NCBI GenBank assembly: GCA_947628495.1
Contig: CANRAC010000012.1
Span: 1 to 13,894, forward strand
DNA from: an uncultured Bacilli bacterium
GTDB lineage: Bacteria > Bacillota_I > Bacilli_A > RF39 > UBA660
Direction: 5' to 3'
DNA: 13,894 nucleotides
A program made the position numbers and the translations under genes. Numbering within the stretch: the stretch's first letter is position 1; the number at the start of each line of letters is the position of its first letter. This document shows positions 1 through 6,528 of the stretch, one piece after another. The notes under the pieces were generated by a model, which searched no databases, was not told the DNA's origin, and saw nothing but the letters and a program-made list of their open reading frames with translations.

Positions 1-666
1 CATATTTAATAACTCTTCTACTGTAACAAATTTATATCCTTCTTGTTGGAGTTTATCGATAATTAATAAGGCGGCATTTACACTACTTTTATAAATATCA
101 TGCATTAAAATGATACTACCATCATTTACTTTATTAATTACTCGATAAGTAATTCTTTTACTATTTTTTATTTTCCAATCTAAAGAATCAACATTCCATA
201 AAATGGCTTCCATATTGGCAACTTTTAATATTTTTCCGTTGTAATTACCATAACTAGGGCGAAAATATTTTGGCATCTTGCCGGTAATAGCTTCAATAAT
301 TTGGTTAGTCTTATCTATTTCTTCTTTTATTTTAGTTTCTTTTAATCGATATAAATTTTTATGGGAATAGGTATGATTACCTATTAAATGACCTTCATCA
401 GCCATTCTTTTTAACAAACTGTAATTTTTTTCAACATTACATCCTAAAACAAAGAATGTTGCTTTGACATTTCTTTCTTTTAGACCATCAAGCAATAATG
501 AAGTATATTTATAATGAGGACCATCGTCGAATGTTAAGGCAATATATTTTTTATTATCGGTTTTAAAAGCCAATAAATCATTTTGAGATTTATGATTATT
601 ATCTAATATATAAAATAAACTACTAATTCCTAAAACTAAGACAAGAGCTTTAAATAATTTTTTCAT
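1..666 (-). CDS. Polysaccharide deacetylase (NodB domain), 3' end cut by window edge
   Basis: This is a metal-dependent carbohydrate esterase (CE4 family), expected to remove N-acetyl groups from peptidoglycan or another surface polysaccharide outside the membrane. The 222 visible residues begin with a hydrophobic anchor or signal (about 3-21). All five NodB motifs follow: TFDDGP at 45-50 (catalytic Asp47, metal Asp48), HTYSH at 98-102 (metal His98 and His102), RPSYG at 136-140 (the usual second Pro is Ser), VDSLDW at 159-164/165, and LMHD around His189. The frame is open to base 1, so a short C-terminal part is missing. The start ATG (664-666) overlaps the TGA of the upstream YetF gene as ATGA, with GAAGTGA about 7 nt before it, so the two are probably translationally coupled. 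The family call is firm; the exact substrate is not visible. Confidence 0.93.
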   Translation of the reverse strand, partial: MKKLFKALVLVLGISSLFYILDNNHKSQNDLLAFKTDNKKYIALTFDDGPHYKYTSLLLDGLKERNVKATFFVLGCNVEKNYSLLKRMADEGHLIGNHTYSHKNLYRLKETKIKEEIDKTNQIIEAITGKMPKYFRPSYGNYNGKILKVANMEAILWNVDSLDWKIKNSKRITYRVINKVNDGSIILMHDIYKSSVNAALLIIDKLQQEGYKFVTVEELLNM

Positions 667-1310
667 AATAAATCACTTCGTTTAATAATATATAATTTAC
701 TTCCTTTATAAAAACAGTAAAAAACGTTTTCAATTATTAAATTTTTTTGTTTTAAAACTTTTTCTAGCCATGATTTATTTTTATGTATATAATGGAGGGC
801 TTTGTCTTGAACTTGACCATCGACGATAATAGGCATTGGATAATTACTAGGGATTTTTAAGAAGTTGTATTTAAAGACCGATAATTTGCCATTTGGCTCT
901 AAAAAGGCATATTCTACATTTTCAATAGACTTAATTTCTTTTTGACGAAGTTCTAAAAGTAAATCATCCATACTATATCTTTGTTTAACCATTTCTTTAA
1001 AATTTATTTTTCCGTTACAGATAATTAAAGATGGTTTCCCGCCAAATATATTGCGAAATTTACGGGATTTAATTGCTACAAAGGCTAAAAATAATTCTAA
1101 TAAAACTAATAAACTAATAGGTAAAATAGTATACAAGATTGGATCTTTAGCATTTTCGATGCTTATTGCAACCATCTCCGCAATTAAAATGGAGACAATT
1201 AAGTCGATTATTCCTAATTGAGCAATCTCTCTTTTTCCCATAATTCTATAGGCAAGAAGAATAAAAAAATAGAAAAAAGCAGTTCTAAACATAATTGAAA
1301 ACAATTCCAT
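663..1310 (-). CDS. YetF/DUF421 family membrane protein
   Basis: The 215-residue protein belongs to the YetF-like DUF421 family, whose members have N-terminal membrane helices and a cytoplasmic C-terminal domain of poorly known function, often linked to the spore or envelope in Bacilli. Three hydrophobic segments lie at about 5-22, 34-52 and 58-80. The family signature GKREIAQLGIIDLIVSILIAE runs from 25 to 45. The soluble part has the typical GKPSLIICNGKIN (91-103), RYSMDDLLLELR (111-122) and NVEYAFLEPNGKLSV (131-145) blocks. The ATG at 1310 has an AGGTGA Shine-Dalgarno 5-6 nt upstream. The gene is divergent from the TIGR04086 gene and overlaps the deacetylase start by 4 nt, suggesting a two-gene envelope operon. 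Length fits the family. Family assignment is confident; the molecular role is unknown. Confidence 0.9.
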   Translation of the reverse strand: MELFSIMFRTAFFYFFILLAYRIMGKREIAQLGIIDLIVSILIAEMVAISIENAKDPILYTILPISLLVLLELFLAFVAIKSRKFRNIFGGKPSLIICNGKINFKEMVKQRYSMDDLLLELRQKEIKSIENVEYAFLEPNGKLSVFKYNFLKIPSNYPMPIIVDGQVQDKALHYIHKNKSWLEKVLKQKNLIIENVFYCFYKGSKLYIIKRSDLL

Positions 1311-1327
1311 TTATATCACCTACAATT

Positions 1328-1333
1328 ATTATG
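1328..1333 (-). promoter_or_regulatory. Possible -10 element for the YetF-deacetylase pair
   Basis: Read on the minus strand this is CATAAT, placed so that transcription would start about 11 nt before the ATG at 1310. That matches the short leaders of the clearer promoters in this window. No convincing TTGACA-like -35 lies 16-18 nt upstream, so this is a weak call. Confidence 0.3.
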
Positions 1334-1383
1334 GGAAAAACATATTATTTTAAACATAACATATGATTAATTAGGTGATTTTA

Positions 1384-1752
1384 ATGGAAAAAATTTTACG
1401 ATACTTAAAAAATGTGGGCTACTTTATTTTAGGTATTTTAATTTTAGGTTTTATTTCTACTTTAATGAATTATTTTACTTCAGTAAGTATGGGATTTATT
1501 AATACTTTTAATACTATTGCTTTATTAATCATTTATTTTATTCTTTGTTTTAAGGAGGGAAAAACATCTTCCAGTAAAGGTTGGTGGTGTGGTTTAAAAA
1601 ATAGTCTTATGCTATCTTTTACACTTTTATTAATTAGTCTTATTTTCTTTACTAAAGATATAAAACTTTCAACATTCTTATACTATGGCATTTTGATTTT
1701 AGGAGGTATTTTTGGTTCAATTATTGGTATAAATAAAAAGAAGGAAAACTAA
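1384..1752 (+). CDS. TIGR04086 family (YrzE-like) four-helix membrane protein
   Basis: This 122-residue integral membrane protein resembles the TIGR04086 family of small Firmicute membrane proteins, which are often found near tgt/yajC and have no known biochemical role. Four hydrophobic helices lie at about 10-30, 42-57, 73-90 and 97-115. A loop carries KGWWCGLKNS (65-74) between helices 2 and 3, and the C-terminus has the typical GGIFGSIIGINKKK. I chose the ATG at 1384 because AGGTGA at 1373-1378 sits 5 nt before it; an upstream GTG at 1375 lies inside that ribosome site. It is the only plus-strand gene here and converges on the pilin-like gene with just 2 nt between the two stop codons. The family call rests on the pattern of helices and glycines. 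Confidence 0.78.
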   Translation: MEKILRYLKNVGYFILGILILGFISTLMNYFTSVSMGFINTFNTIALLIIYFILCFKEGKTSSSKGWWCGLKNSLMLSFTLLLISLIFFTKDIKLSTFLYYGILILGGIFGSIIGINKKKEN

Positions 1753-1792
1753 TTTTATTCATTTTCAATAAAAATATATTTTCCTTCTTTTT
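1735..1792. terminator. Bidirectional hairpin spanning two convergent stop codons
   Basis: A perfect 14-bp inverted repeat pairs AAAAAGAAGGAAAA (1735-1748) with TTTTCCTTCTTTTT (1779-1792). Inside it a second 7-bp stem pairs 1753-1759 with 1767-1773 around a 7-nt loop. Each strand ends in a T-rich arm. The structure includes the stop codons of both convergent genes and encodes the last lysine-rich residues of each, so it could terminate both transcripts. The stem is AU-rich, so strength is uncertain. Confidence 0.5.
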
Positions 1793-2066
1793 TAATGACA
1801 TAATCATCTTCACTGATATATTCATTAGTTAAGGGATTAACTAATTTAGAAAGATAATTGTTATCATACAAATTTTTAATAAATATTTTATTATCTTGAC
1901 ATACTTCTTCATCAACGCATTTTTTTGCTGCTTCGTTAATTTTTAAGACCATACTATTATACAATTTTTCATTATGACGTTTTTGAACTAAAACTACCGT
2001 TGGAATACCAATAACTAATAACATTGTAATGGCAGCTATTAAAATCATTATTTTGTTATTATTCAT
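1755..2066 (-). CDS. Small single-pass membrane protein with pilin-like C-terminal pattern
   Basis: I cannot assign a named family. The 103 residues have one hydrophobic helix (about 5-27) followed by a charged helix and a short extracellular-looking domain with two cysteines, Cys50 and Cys56, that could form a disulfide. The stretch FIKNLYDNNYLSKLVNPLTNEYISEDDYV (62-90) follows the pattern of Firmicute type IV pseudopilin globular ends (linker, YL, then P-T-x-E-Y, then D-x-Y-V), but there is no prepilin peptidase site (no G/A-F...E motif). The start at 2066 is preferred because GGTGG lies 5 nt upstream; an in-frame ATG at 2078 lacks a ribosome site. It overlaps the end of tgt by 8 nt, so they share a transcript. 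It sits where yajC often follows tgt but is not YajC. Confidence 0.75.
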   Translation of the reverse strand: MNNNKIMILIAAITMLLVIGIPTVVLVQKRHNEKLYNSMVLKINEAAKKCVDEEVCQDNKIFIKNLYDNNYLSKLVNPLTNEYISEDDYVIKKEGKYIFIENE

Positions 2067-3183
2067 CGTTACCACCATAATAATTTTTTATAAAATTATC
2101 CTTATATTCTAAAATATTATCATTTTGAATAGCTTCTCTTAATTCTTCGGTTAGTCTTATTAAAAAACGAATGTTATGAATTGATAATAATCGCGCTCCG
2201 AAAGTTTCGTTGCAATTTATAAGATGCTTAATGTAACTTTTTGTGTAATTTTGGCAAGCATAGCAATCACATTCTGGAGAGATGGGTGTAAAATCTTCTT
2301 TATATTGACTATTTTTAAGGTTGATTTTTCCGTATTTAGTTAAAGCATTACCATGCCTTGCAAGACGAGTTGGTAAAACACAATCAAATATATCTACGCC
2401 TCTAATTACTCCTTCAATAATATCAATAGGTTCCCCTACTCCCATTAAATAACGAATTTTATCTTTAGGAAGATAAGGAATGGAATATTCAATGGCTTTA
2501 TACATTGCGTCTTTGTCTTCTCCATCATTAGCAACTCCTCCAATGCTATAACCATCAAAATCCAATTTTACTGTCTCAATTGCCGAATACTTACGTAATT
2601 CTTCAATTGGCCCTCCCTGAACAATACCGAATAAAGCTTGATTAGGATTATTATGCACTTCTTTTCCTCTTTTAGCCCATCTTAATGTTCTTTCAATACT
2701 ATTTTGTAAATATTCATAGCTGGCACTAGCGGGAGGACATTCATCAAAGCTCATCGCTATATCACTATCTAATTTGTTCTGAATTGCAATGGATTTTTCT
2801 GGAGTCAAAAACAAATTATCACCATTTAAGTGGTTTTTAAAACGCACGCCTTCTTCACTAATATCTTTACTATTAGCCAGACTAAATACTTGAAAACCGC
2901 CGGAATCTGTTAAAATCGGTCCATCATAATTCATAAATTTATGAAGTCCTCCAGCTTTTTGGATAATATCTTCACCAGGTCTTAGCCATAAATGATATGT
3001 GTTGGCTAAAATAATGCCAGCATGTGCTTCTTTAACTTCTTCAGGAGATAATGTTTTAATTGTCGCTTGCGTTCCTACAGGCATAAACATTGGTGTTGAA
3101 AATATTTTGTTGCGGATTGTAATTTGTCCTAAACGGGCCTTAGTATGTTTTTCTTCTTTTAATAGTTCATAACTTAATTTCAT
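2059..3183 (-). CDS. tgt: Queuine tRNA-ribosyltransferase (tRNA-guanine transglycosylase)
   Basis: TGT exchanges the wobble guanine (G34) of tRNAs with GUN anticodons for preQ1 in the cytoplasm, the first tRNA-level step of queuosine synthesis. The 374 residues match the usual bacterial length. Visible landmarks are DSGGFQVFSL (93-102, general base Asp93), FDECPP (146-151), FGIVQGG (185-191), YSIGGVANDGE (212-222), the nucleophile Asp264 in GVDIFDCVLPTR (262-273), and a zinc site of Cys305, Cys307, Cys310 and His336. The ATG at 3183 is chosen because the mapped promoter would start transcription near 3194 and AGTGA lies just upstream; a GTG at 3192 would have almost no leader. It begins a two-gene transcript with the small membrane protein. 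QueA, the next enzyme of the pathway, lies 1.7 kb upstream in another operon. Confidence 0.98.
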   Translation of the reverse strand: MKLSYELLKEEKHTKARLGQITIRNKIFSTPMFMPVGTQATIKTLSPEEVKEAHAGIILANTYHLWLRPGEDIIQKAGGLHKFMNYDGPILTDSGGFQVFSLANSKDISEEGVRFKNHLNGDNLFLTPEKSIAIQNKLDSDIAMSFDECPPASASYEYLQNSIERTLRWAKRGKEVHNNPNQALFGIVQGGPIEELRKYSAIETVKLDFDGYSIGGVANDGEDKDAMYKAIEYSIPYLPKDKIRYLMGVGEPIDIIEGVIRGVDIFDCVLPTRLARHGNALTKYGKINLKNSQYKEDFTPISPECDCYACQNYTKSYIKHLINCNETFGARLLSIHNIRFLIRLTEELREAIQNDNILEYKDNFIKNYYGGNDE

Positions 3184-3200
3184 AATTATCACTAAAAAAC

Positions 3201-3229
3201 ATTATATAATAAATGTTTTATTATGACAA
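3201..3229 (-). promoter_or_regulatory. Sigma-A type promoter of tgt
   Basis: On the minus strand TTGTCA (3224-3229) is followed after exactly 17 nt by TATAAT (3201-3206). The first matches the -35 consensus at 5 of 6 bases and the second is perfect. Transcription would start near 3194, giving a leader of about 11 nt, which leaves no room for a preQ1 riboswitch. Confidence 0.8.
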
Positions 3230-3231
3230 AT

Positions 3232-3257
3232 TAAAAAAGAATATTTTCCTTCTTTTC
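3232..3257 (-). terminator. Probable weak terminator after the M23 peptidase gene
   Basis: On the minus strand AAAAGAA and TTCTTTT can pair around an 8-nt GGAAAATA loop, followed by more T residues. The stem has a single G-C pair, so it is weak. It lies about 80 nt after the peptidase stop codon and directly before the tgt promoter. The rest of the gap between 3258 and 3338 is AT-rich, and I see no gene in it. Confidence 0.4.
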
Positions 3258-3338
3258 ATGAAAGACCTATTTTACTATTTAATGATTTAAAGAAGTATTT
3301 AGATTATTTACCAATATTTATTAATTTAAAATTTTACA

Positions 3339-4817
3339 TTAATTTTGCGGTAAATATGTCCATGGACTTACTAAGCTGTTTTTATAATTACTATAAGTAC
3401 AGTTATATTCCCAGGCACATGTTGCGGTTTCTAAATGAAGATGGGGTCCAGTTGCATTACCCGTGGCTCCCATAATGCCTAAAAGATCATTTGTTGTAAC
3501 TTCTTGACCATCATTTAAAAATACTTCTCGCATATGCGCGTAAGTGGAAAATACTTGTTCTCCATTAATATCATGCATTATTTGAACTAAATTGGCTCCA
3601 TTTGTATCTTGACCTACATAAACTACTTTACCATTAGCAATTGGATATATTTCTTCTTTTTTATTGGAACTACCCATGTCTATTCCCATATGGCCGCCTT
3701 TTCCGCTATAATCTTGGGTTAAATACCAATTATTCATTGGATATCTTGTTGAAGTTGTTGCTTCTTCTTGGGATTCATCGTTAATTTCGGTGTAAATGGT
3801 TTCTTCTGCTTGTTCTTCAACTGGTTTTTCCATTTTAAAATGTACTGTAGTTTCATTTAAAGCATCATCGGTAACCTTTAATTCGTATTCACCATTTTCG
3901 GTAATGTTTAAATCAGTTAACTCTTGACCATTTAATAAAGCTTGATAATTATTATCATCTGCTATCTCTAATTGAAAATCTGCATTTATAACTTGATTAT
4001 CTCCAATGTTTAATGAAGGGGCAGTATTATCGGTTAGAACATTTTTAACTTCATTTAATTTAGCTTGATAGTTATTCTTAAGATTTATATTAGGAATATT
4101 CGTAATTAATTGCTCAATATTTTGTTCTGTATATTCTTCTTTAATATCAGCAACTTCTTCCTTTGTTTTATCCGAGCTTAACAAAGTATCCGTTTTCTTT
4201 AAAAAATCATCGACTAATAAAATTTTATGGTAGTCATCTTGTATTTTTTCTAAATCGTTTTGAATAACTGCGGCTTCTTTTAAAGAAATAGTATCTAAAC
4301 TATCTAATTTATTAGCAATTGGTTTTAATTCATCAATACTTTGCGCTGTTTCAAGTGATTTAGATAATAAAGAAATAGTTTCTTTTACTTCTTTAGTATG
4401 TTCTTCACTTGAATTATTTGGTTGCTCTTCCATTATTAAATCTTGAACATTTTCTTCTTCCTCTTCTTCTTCGAGCAAGGAATTAGCAATTACTTCTTCA
4501 TTTTCCGGTGTAGTGTTATTAATTATTTGCGGAACTTCTTGAGAATCCTCCAGAGTATTTTGTATCCTATTATGATTATTATCAACCATAATAACTGGTT
4601 CGACCATTTCTTCATCAATTGATTTTGTTTCCAATTTTTTATACTTTATTTCTTTAAGATTACTGGCTGTCACTTGTTTTTTTTCTTTCTGGTTATTAGC
4701 AGTTTTTACATTATAGGTATCACTTTGTTTTAAAGAGTTATTTCCATTATCAGTAAATAAAAAACCGCAAATTAAAAAGCTTATACCAGCTAGTCCTGTA
4801 AAAAACAATGCCTTCAT
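3339..4817 (-). CDS. M23 (LytM-type) metallopeptidase with Ig-like and coiled-coil regions
   Basis: This is a probable extracellular, membrane-anchored peptidoglycan endopeptidase of 492 residues. An N-terminal hydrophobic segment (about 4-21) has no proper lipobox (FLIC), so it looks like a signal anchor. A low-complexity acidic region follows, with a run of seven glutamates (116-122), then a helical, probably coiled-coil stretch (about 140-262), and an Ig-like beta domain (about 264-330, ending NGEYELKVTDDALNETTVHF). The C-terminal M23 domain (about 357-490) keeps its catalytic set: His376 and Asp380 (HMGID), His428 (YAHM), His459 and His461 (GPHLHLE), so it should be active. The ATG at 4817 follows a near-perfect AAAGGAGGTGA ribosome site; a TTG 18 nt upstream lies inside that site. 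It stands alone between queA and tgt with its own promoter and terminator. Confidence 0.92.
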   Translation of the reverse strand: MKALFFTGLAGISFLICGFLFTDNGNNSLKQSDTYNVKTANNQKEKKQVTASNLKEIKYKKLETKSIDEEMVEPVIMVDNNHNRIQNTLEDSQEVPQIINNTTPENEEVIANSLLEEEEEEENVQDLIMEEQPNNSSEEHTKEVKETISLLSKSLETAQSIDELKPIANKLDSLDTISLKEAAVIQNDLEKIQDDYHKILLVDDFLKKTDTLLSSDKTKEEVADIKEEYTEQNIEQLITNIPNINLKNNYQAKLNEVKNVLTDNTAPSLNIGDNQVINADFQLEIADDNNYQALLNGQELTDLNITENGEYELKVTDDALNETTVHFKMEKPVEEQAEETIYTEINDESQEEATTSTRYPMNNWYLTQDYSGKGGHMGIDMGSSNKKEEIYPIANGKVVYVGQDTNGANLVQIMHDINGEQVFSTYAHMREVFLNDGQEVTTNDLLGIMGATGNATGPHLHLETATCAWEYNCTYSNYKNSLVSPWTYLPQN

Positions 4818-4842
4818 GTATTCACCTCCTTTCAATAGATAT

Positions 4843-4872
4843 ATTATAGATAAAAGAGGGATTTCCTTTTTT
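4843..4872 (-). promoter_or_regulatory. Non-canonical promoter of the M23 peptidase, same layout as the comEA promoter
   Basis: On the minus strand AAAAAAGG (4865-4872) is followed after 16 nt by TATAAT (4843-4848), itself part of CTATAATATAT. There is no TTGACA-like -35: with a 17-nt spacer the -35 position reads AAAAAG. The sequence AAAGGAAAT fits the -35 pattern RWAGGAxxT of Bacillus sigma-H, but no GAAT -10 is present. The comEA promoter has the same elements at identical spacing. Confidence 0.55.
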
Positions 4873-4879
4873 CTGACAT

Positions 4880-4912
4880 AAAAAAATACAAATTTTTTAC
4901 AATTTGCATTTT
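4880..4912 (-). terminator. Terminator of the holA-ruvAB-queA operon
   Basis: On the minus strand AAAATGCAAATT (4901-4912) pairs with AATTTGTATTTT (4883-4894) over 12 bp with one G-U pair, around a 6-nt loop, and is followed by more T residues. It begins 3 nt after the queA stop codon. Confidence 0.72.
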
Positions 4913-4915
4913 AAT

Positions 4916-5941
4916 TTATTTAATAAACATCGCATCGCCAAACGAGAAAAAGCGATAATTATTTTGAACTGCTTCTTTATAGGCGTTTAAAATAATTTCT
5001 TTTGATGCTAAAGCACTGACTAGCATTAAAAGCGTACTTTTTGGCAAATGGAAATTGGTAATTAGATTGTCTATGGCTTTAAATTCAAATCCGGGATAAA
5101 TAAATATTTTCGTTTCCCCACCACATTCTTTAAATTCCTGGTATTTAGCCATTATAGTCTCTAAAGTCCTGACTGTCGTAGTTCCTACAGCAATTATTTT
5201 TCGACCTTCTTTTTTGGCTTGATTAAGAGTCTGCGCCGTTTTTTTATCCATAGAATAAAATTCACTATGCATTTCGTGCTTTGTTACATCTTCAACTACT
5301 ACGGGTCTAAATGTGCCTAAACCAACATGCAATGTTATATATAAAATCGTAATACCTTTAGCTTTTATCTTTTTTAGTAATTCGTTTGTAAAATGGAGTC
5401 CAGCGGTCGGAGCAGCGGCACTGCCAATATTTTTAGCATACACGGTTTGATAACGATTTTTATCTTCTAATTTAGTCTTAATATAAGGAGGAAGAGGCAT
5501 TTGCCCTAATTCATTTAATATTTCATAAAATATTCCTTCATAAAGCATTTGCACATAAATTATACCCTCATCTAGGATTTCTAATACTTTTGCTTTTAAT
5601 TTATCTTGGCCAAAAGTTATAATGGTCCCAATTTTTAAACGTTTAACTGGCTTAGCTAAACATTCCCAAATATTATCTTCCCTATTTTTTAAAAGTAATA
5701 ATTCAATGACAGCTCCCGTTTCTTCTTTTTCCCCAATAAGACGCGCAGGGATAACTTTAGTATCATTTAAAACTAATACGTCACCTTTATTTAAATAATC
5801 AATTATATCAAAAAAATGCTTATGTTCGATTTTACCTGTTTTTTTATCTAAAACCATCAGCTTCGACTCCGAGCGATTTTTTAAAGGAGTTTGCGCAATA
5901 AGGGCCTCAGGTAAATCATAATTAAAATCATCAGTTTTCAT
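4916..5941 (-). CDS. queA: S-adenosylmethionine:tRNA ribosyltransferase-isomerase
   Basis: QueA transfers and rearranges the ribosyl group of S-adenosylmethionine onto preQ1 in tRNA, making epoxyqueuosine. The 341 residues are full length. Characteristic blocks are IAQTPLKNRSESKL (15-28), VLVLNDTKVIPARL (55-68), GSAAAPTAGLHFT (173-185), HVGLGTFRPV (205-214), GTTTVRTLE (253-261), LITNFHLPKSTLLMLVSA (293-310) and FFSFGDAMFI (331-340). The ATG at 5941 has TTAGGAT about 8 nt upstream and lies 8 nt after the kinase-like stop codon, so it is the last gene of the holA-ruvA-ruvB-kinase-queA transcript. The common ruvAB-queA-tgt order is broken here on both sides of queA, by the kinase-like gene and by the M23 peptidase gene. 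Confidence 0.98.
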   Translation of the reverse strand: MKTDDFNYDLPEALIAQTPLKNRSESKLMVLDKKTGKIEHKHFFDIIDYLNKGDVLVLNDTKVIPARLIGEKEETGAVIELLLLKNREDNIWECLAKPVKRLKIGTIITFGQDKLKAKVLEILDEGIIYVQMLYEGIFYEILNELGQMPLPPYIKTKLEDKNRYQTVYAKNIGSAAAPTAGLHFTNELLKKIKAKGITILYITLHVGLGTFRPVVVEDVTKHEMHSEFYSMDKKTAQTLNQAKKEGRKIIAVGTTTVRTLETIMAKYQEFKECGGETKIFIYPGFEFKAIDNLITNFHLPKSTLLMLVSALASKEIILNAYKEAVQNNYRFFSFGDAMFIK

Positions 5942-5949
5942 TTATTATC

Positions 5950-6528
5950 CTAACCATTTATCCGAAAAATACCATTTATTTTTTTATAAGCATAACTAAA
6001 ATCATCGGTTGGCGTTTCTAAAACTTTAATTGGGGAAGCATTATTTTTGATTTCTTGAGCCATTTTTTGATATGCTTCTTGTTGATCAATACTATTCTGA
6101 ATACTAAATGCTTGATAATTGTGATGATAAGCGCGCTCAAGACGCTGTTTATATAAATCAGTATTTTTTAAATAAAGTAATATTAAATATAAATCATAAT
6201 GATTATTTAAATTTTCTAATCTTTTAAGCAAATTTAAGTAAATTTTTGTAAAACTATATTCTTTATAACCTAATCGGGCATAGATTTCTTCGGTAAAAAA
6301 TGTCCGATCAAAAATTAAGTCCATTTCTACTTCTTGCATTTTATATAAGTAATCTAATAAAGCATTATACATAATGATGCTTTTTTCTTTACCGTTATTA
6401 GTTTTATCTTTTTGCCCAGATAAACGGTATAAGTTACTTGCAGGTATATTATCCCTTAAATAATTTGTTAAAGTTGTCTTTCCAGTTCCTTGTGGGCCTT
6501 CGACAATAATAATTCTATTTTTGGTCAT
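5950..6528 (-). CDS. P-loop kinase, deoxynucleoside/thymidylate kinase-like
   Basis: A 192-residue nucleotide kinase of the dTMP kinase/deoxynucleoside kinase fold, which would phosphorylate a nucleoside or nucleotide with ATP. It has a Walker A loop GPQGTGKTTL (11-20), a DRTFFTEEIYARLGY block (74-88) resembling the DR(S/T) substrate motif, a hydrophobic strand LYLILLYLK (113-121), and an arginine-bearing lid YKQRLERAYHHNY (126-138). It lacks the canonical full thymidylate kinase pattern, so a salvage kinase or a phage-type deoxynucleoside kinase is equally possible, and the substrate cannot be read. The ATG at 6528 follows GGGAGAAG; an in-frame TTG further upstream is less likely. The start overlaps the ruvB end by 14 nt, and the gene sits in the ruvAB-queA operon. 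Confidence 0.8.
   Translation of the reverse strand: MTKNRIIIVEGPQGTGKTTLTNYLRDNIPASNLYRLSGQKDKTNNGKEKSIIMYNALLDYLYKMQEVEMDLIFDRTFFTEEIYARLGYKEYSFTKIYLNLLKRLENLNNHYDLYLILLYLKNTDLYKQRLERAYHHNYQAFSIQNSIDQQEAYQKMAQEIKNNASPIKVLETPTDDFSYAYKKINGIFRING

Noticed and set aside
1362..1367. TATGAT as -10 for the TIGR04086 gene
   Set aside because: Transcription would start at about 1374, inside the AGGTGA ribosome site, so the true promoter must be further upstream and I could not identify it.
1755..2066. YajC preprotein translocase subunit, expected after tgt
   Set aside because: The conserved RPQ-KK and GDxVVTxGG motifs are absent and the domain after the helix looks pilin-like.
3184..3200. preQ1 riboswitch before tgt
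   Set aside because: The promoter leaves a leader of about 11 nt, too short for any riboswitch.
3339..4817. M23 peptidase as a lipoprotein
   Set aside because: Cys17 is preceded by FLI, which does not fit the lipobox with a small residue at -1, so a signal anchor is more likely.
4833..4835. TTG start for the M23 peptidase
   Set aside because: It lies within the strong AAAGGAGGTGA ribosome site that serves the ATG at 4817.
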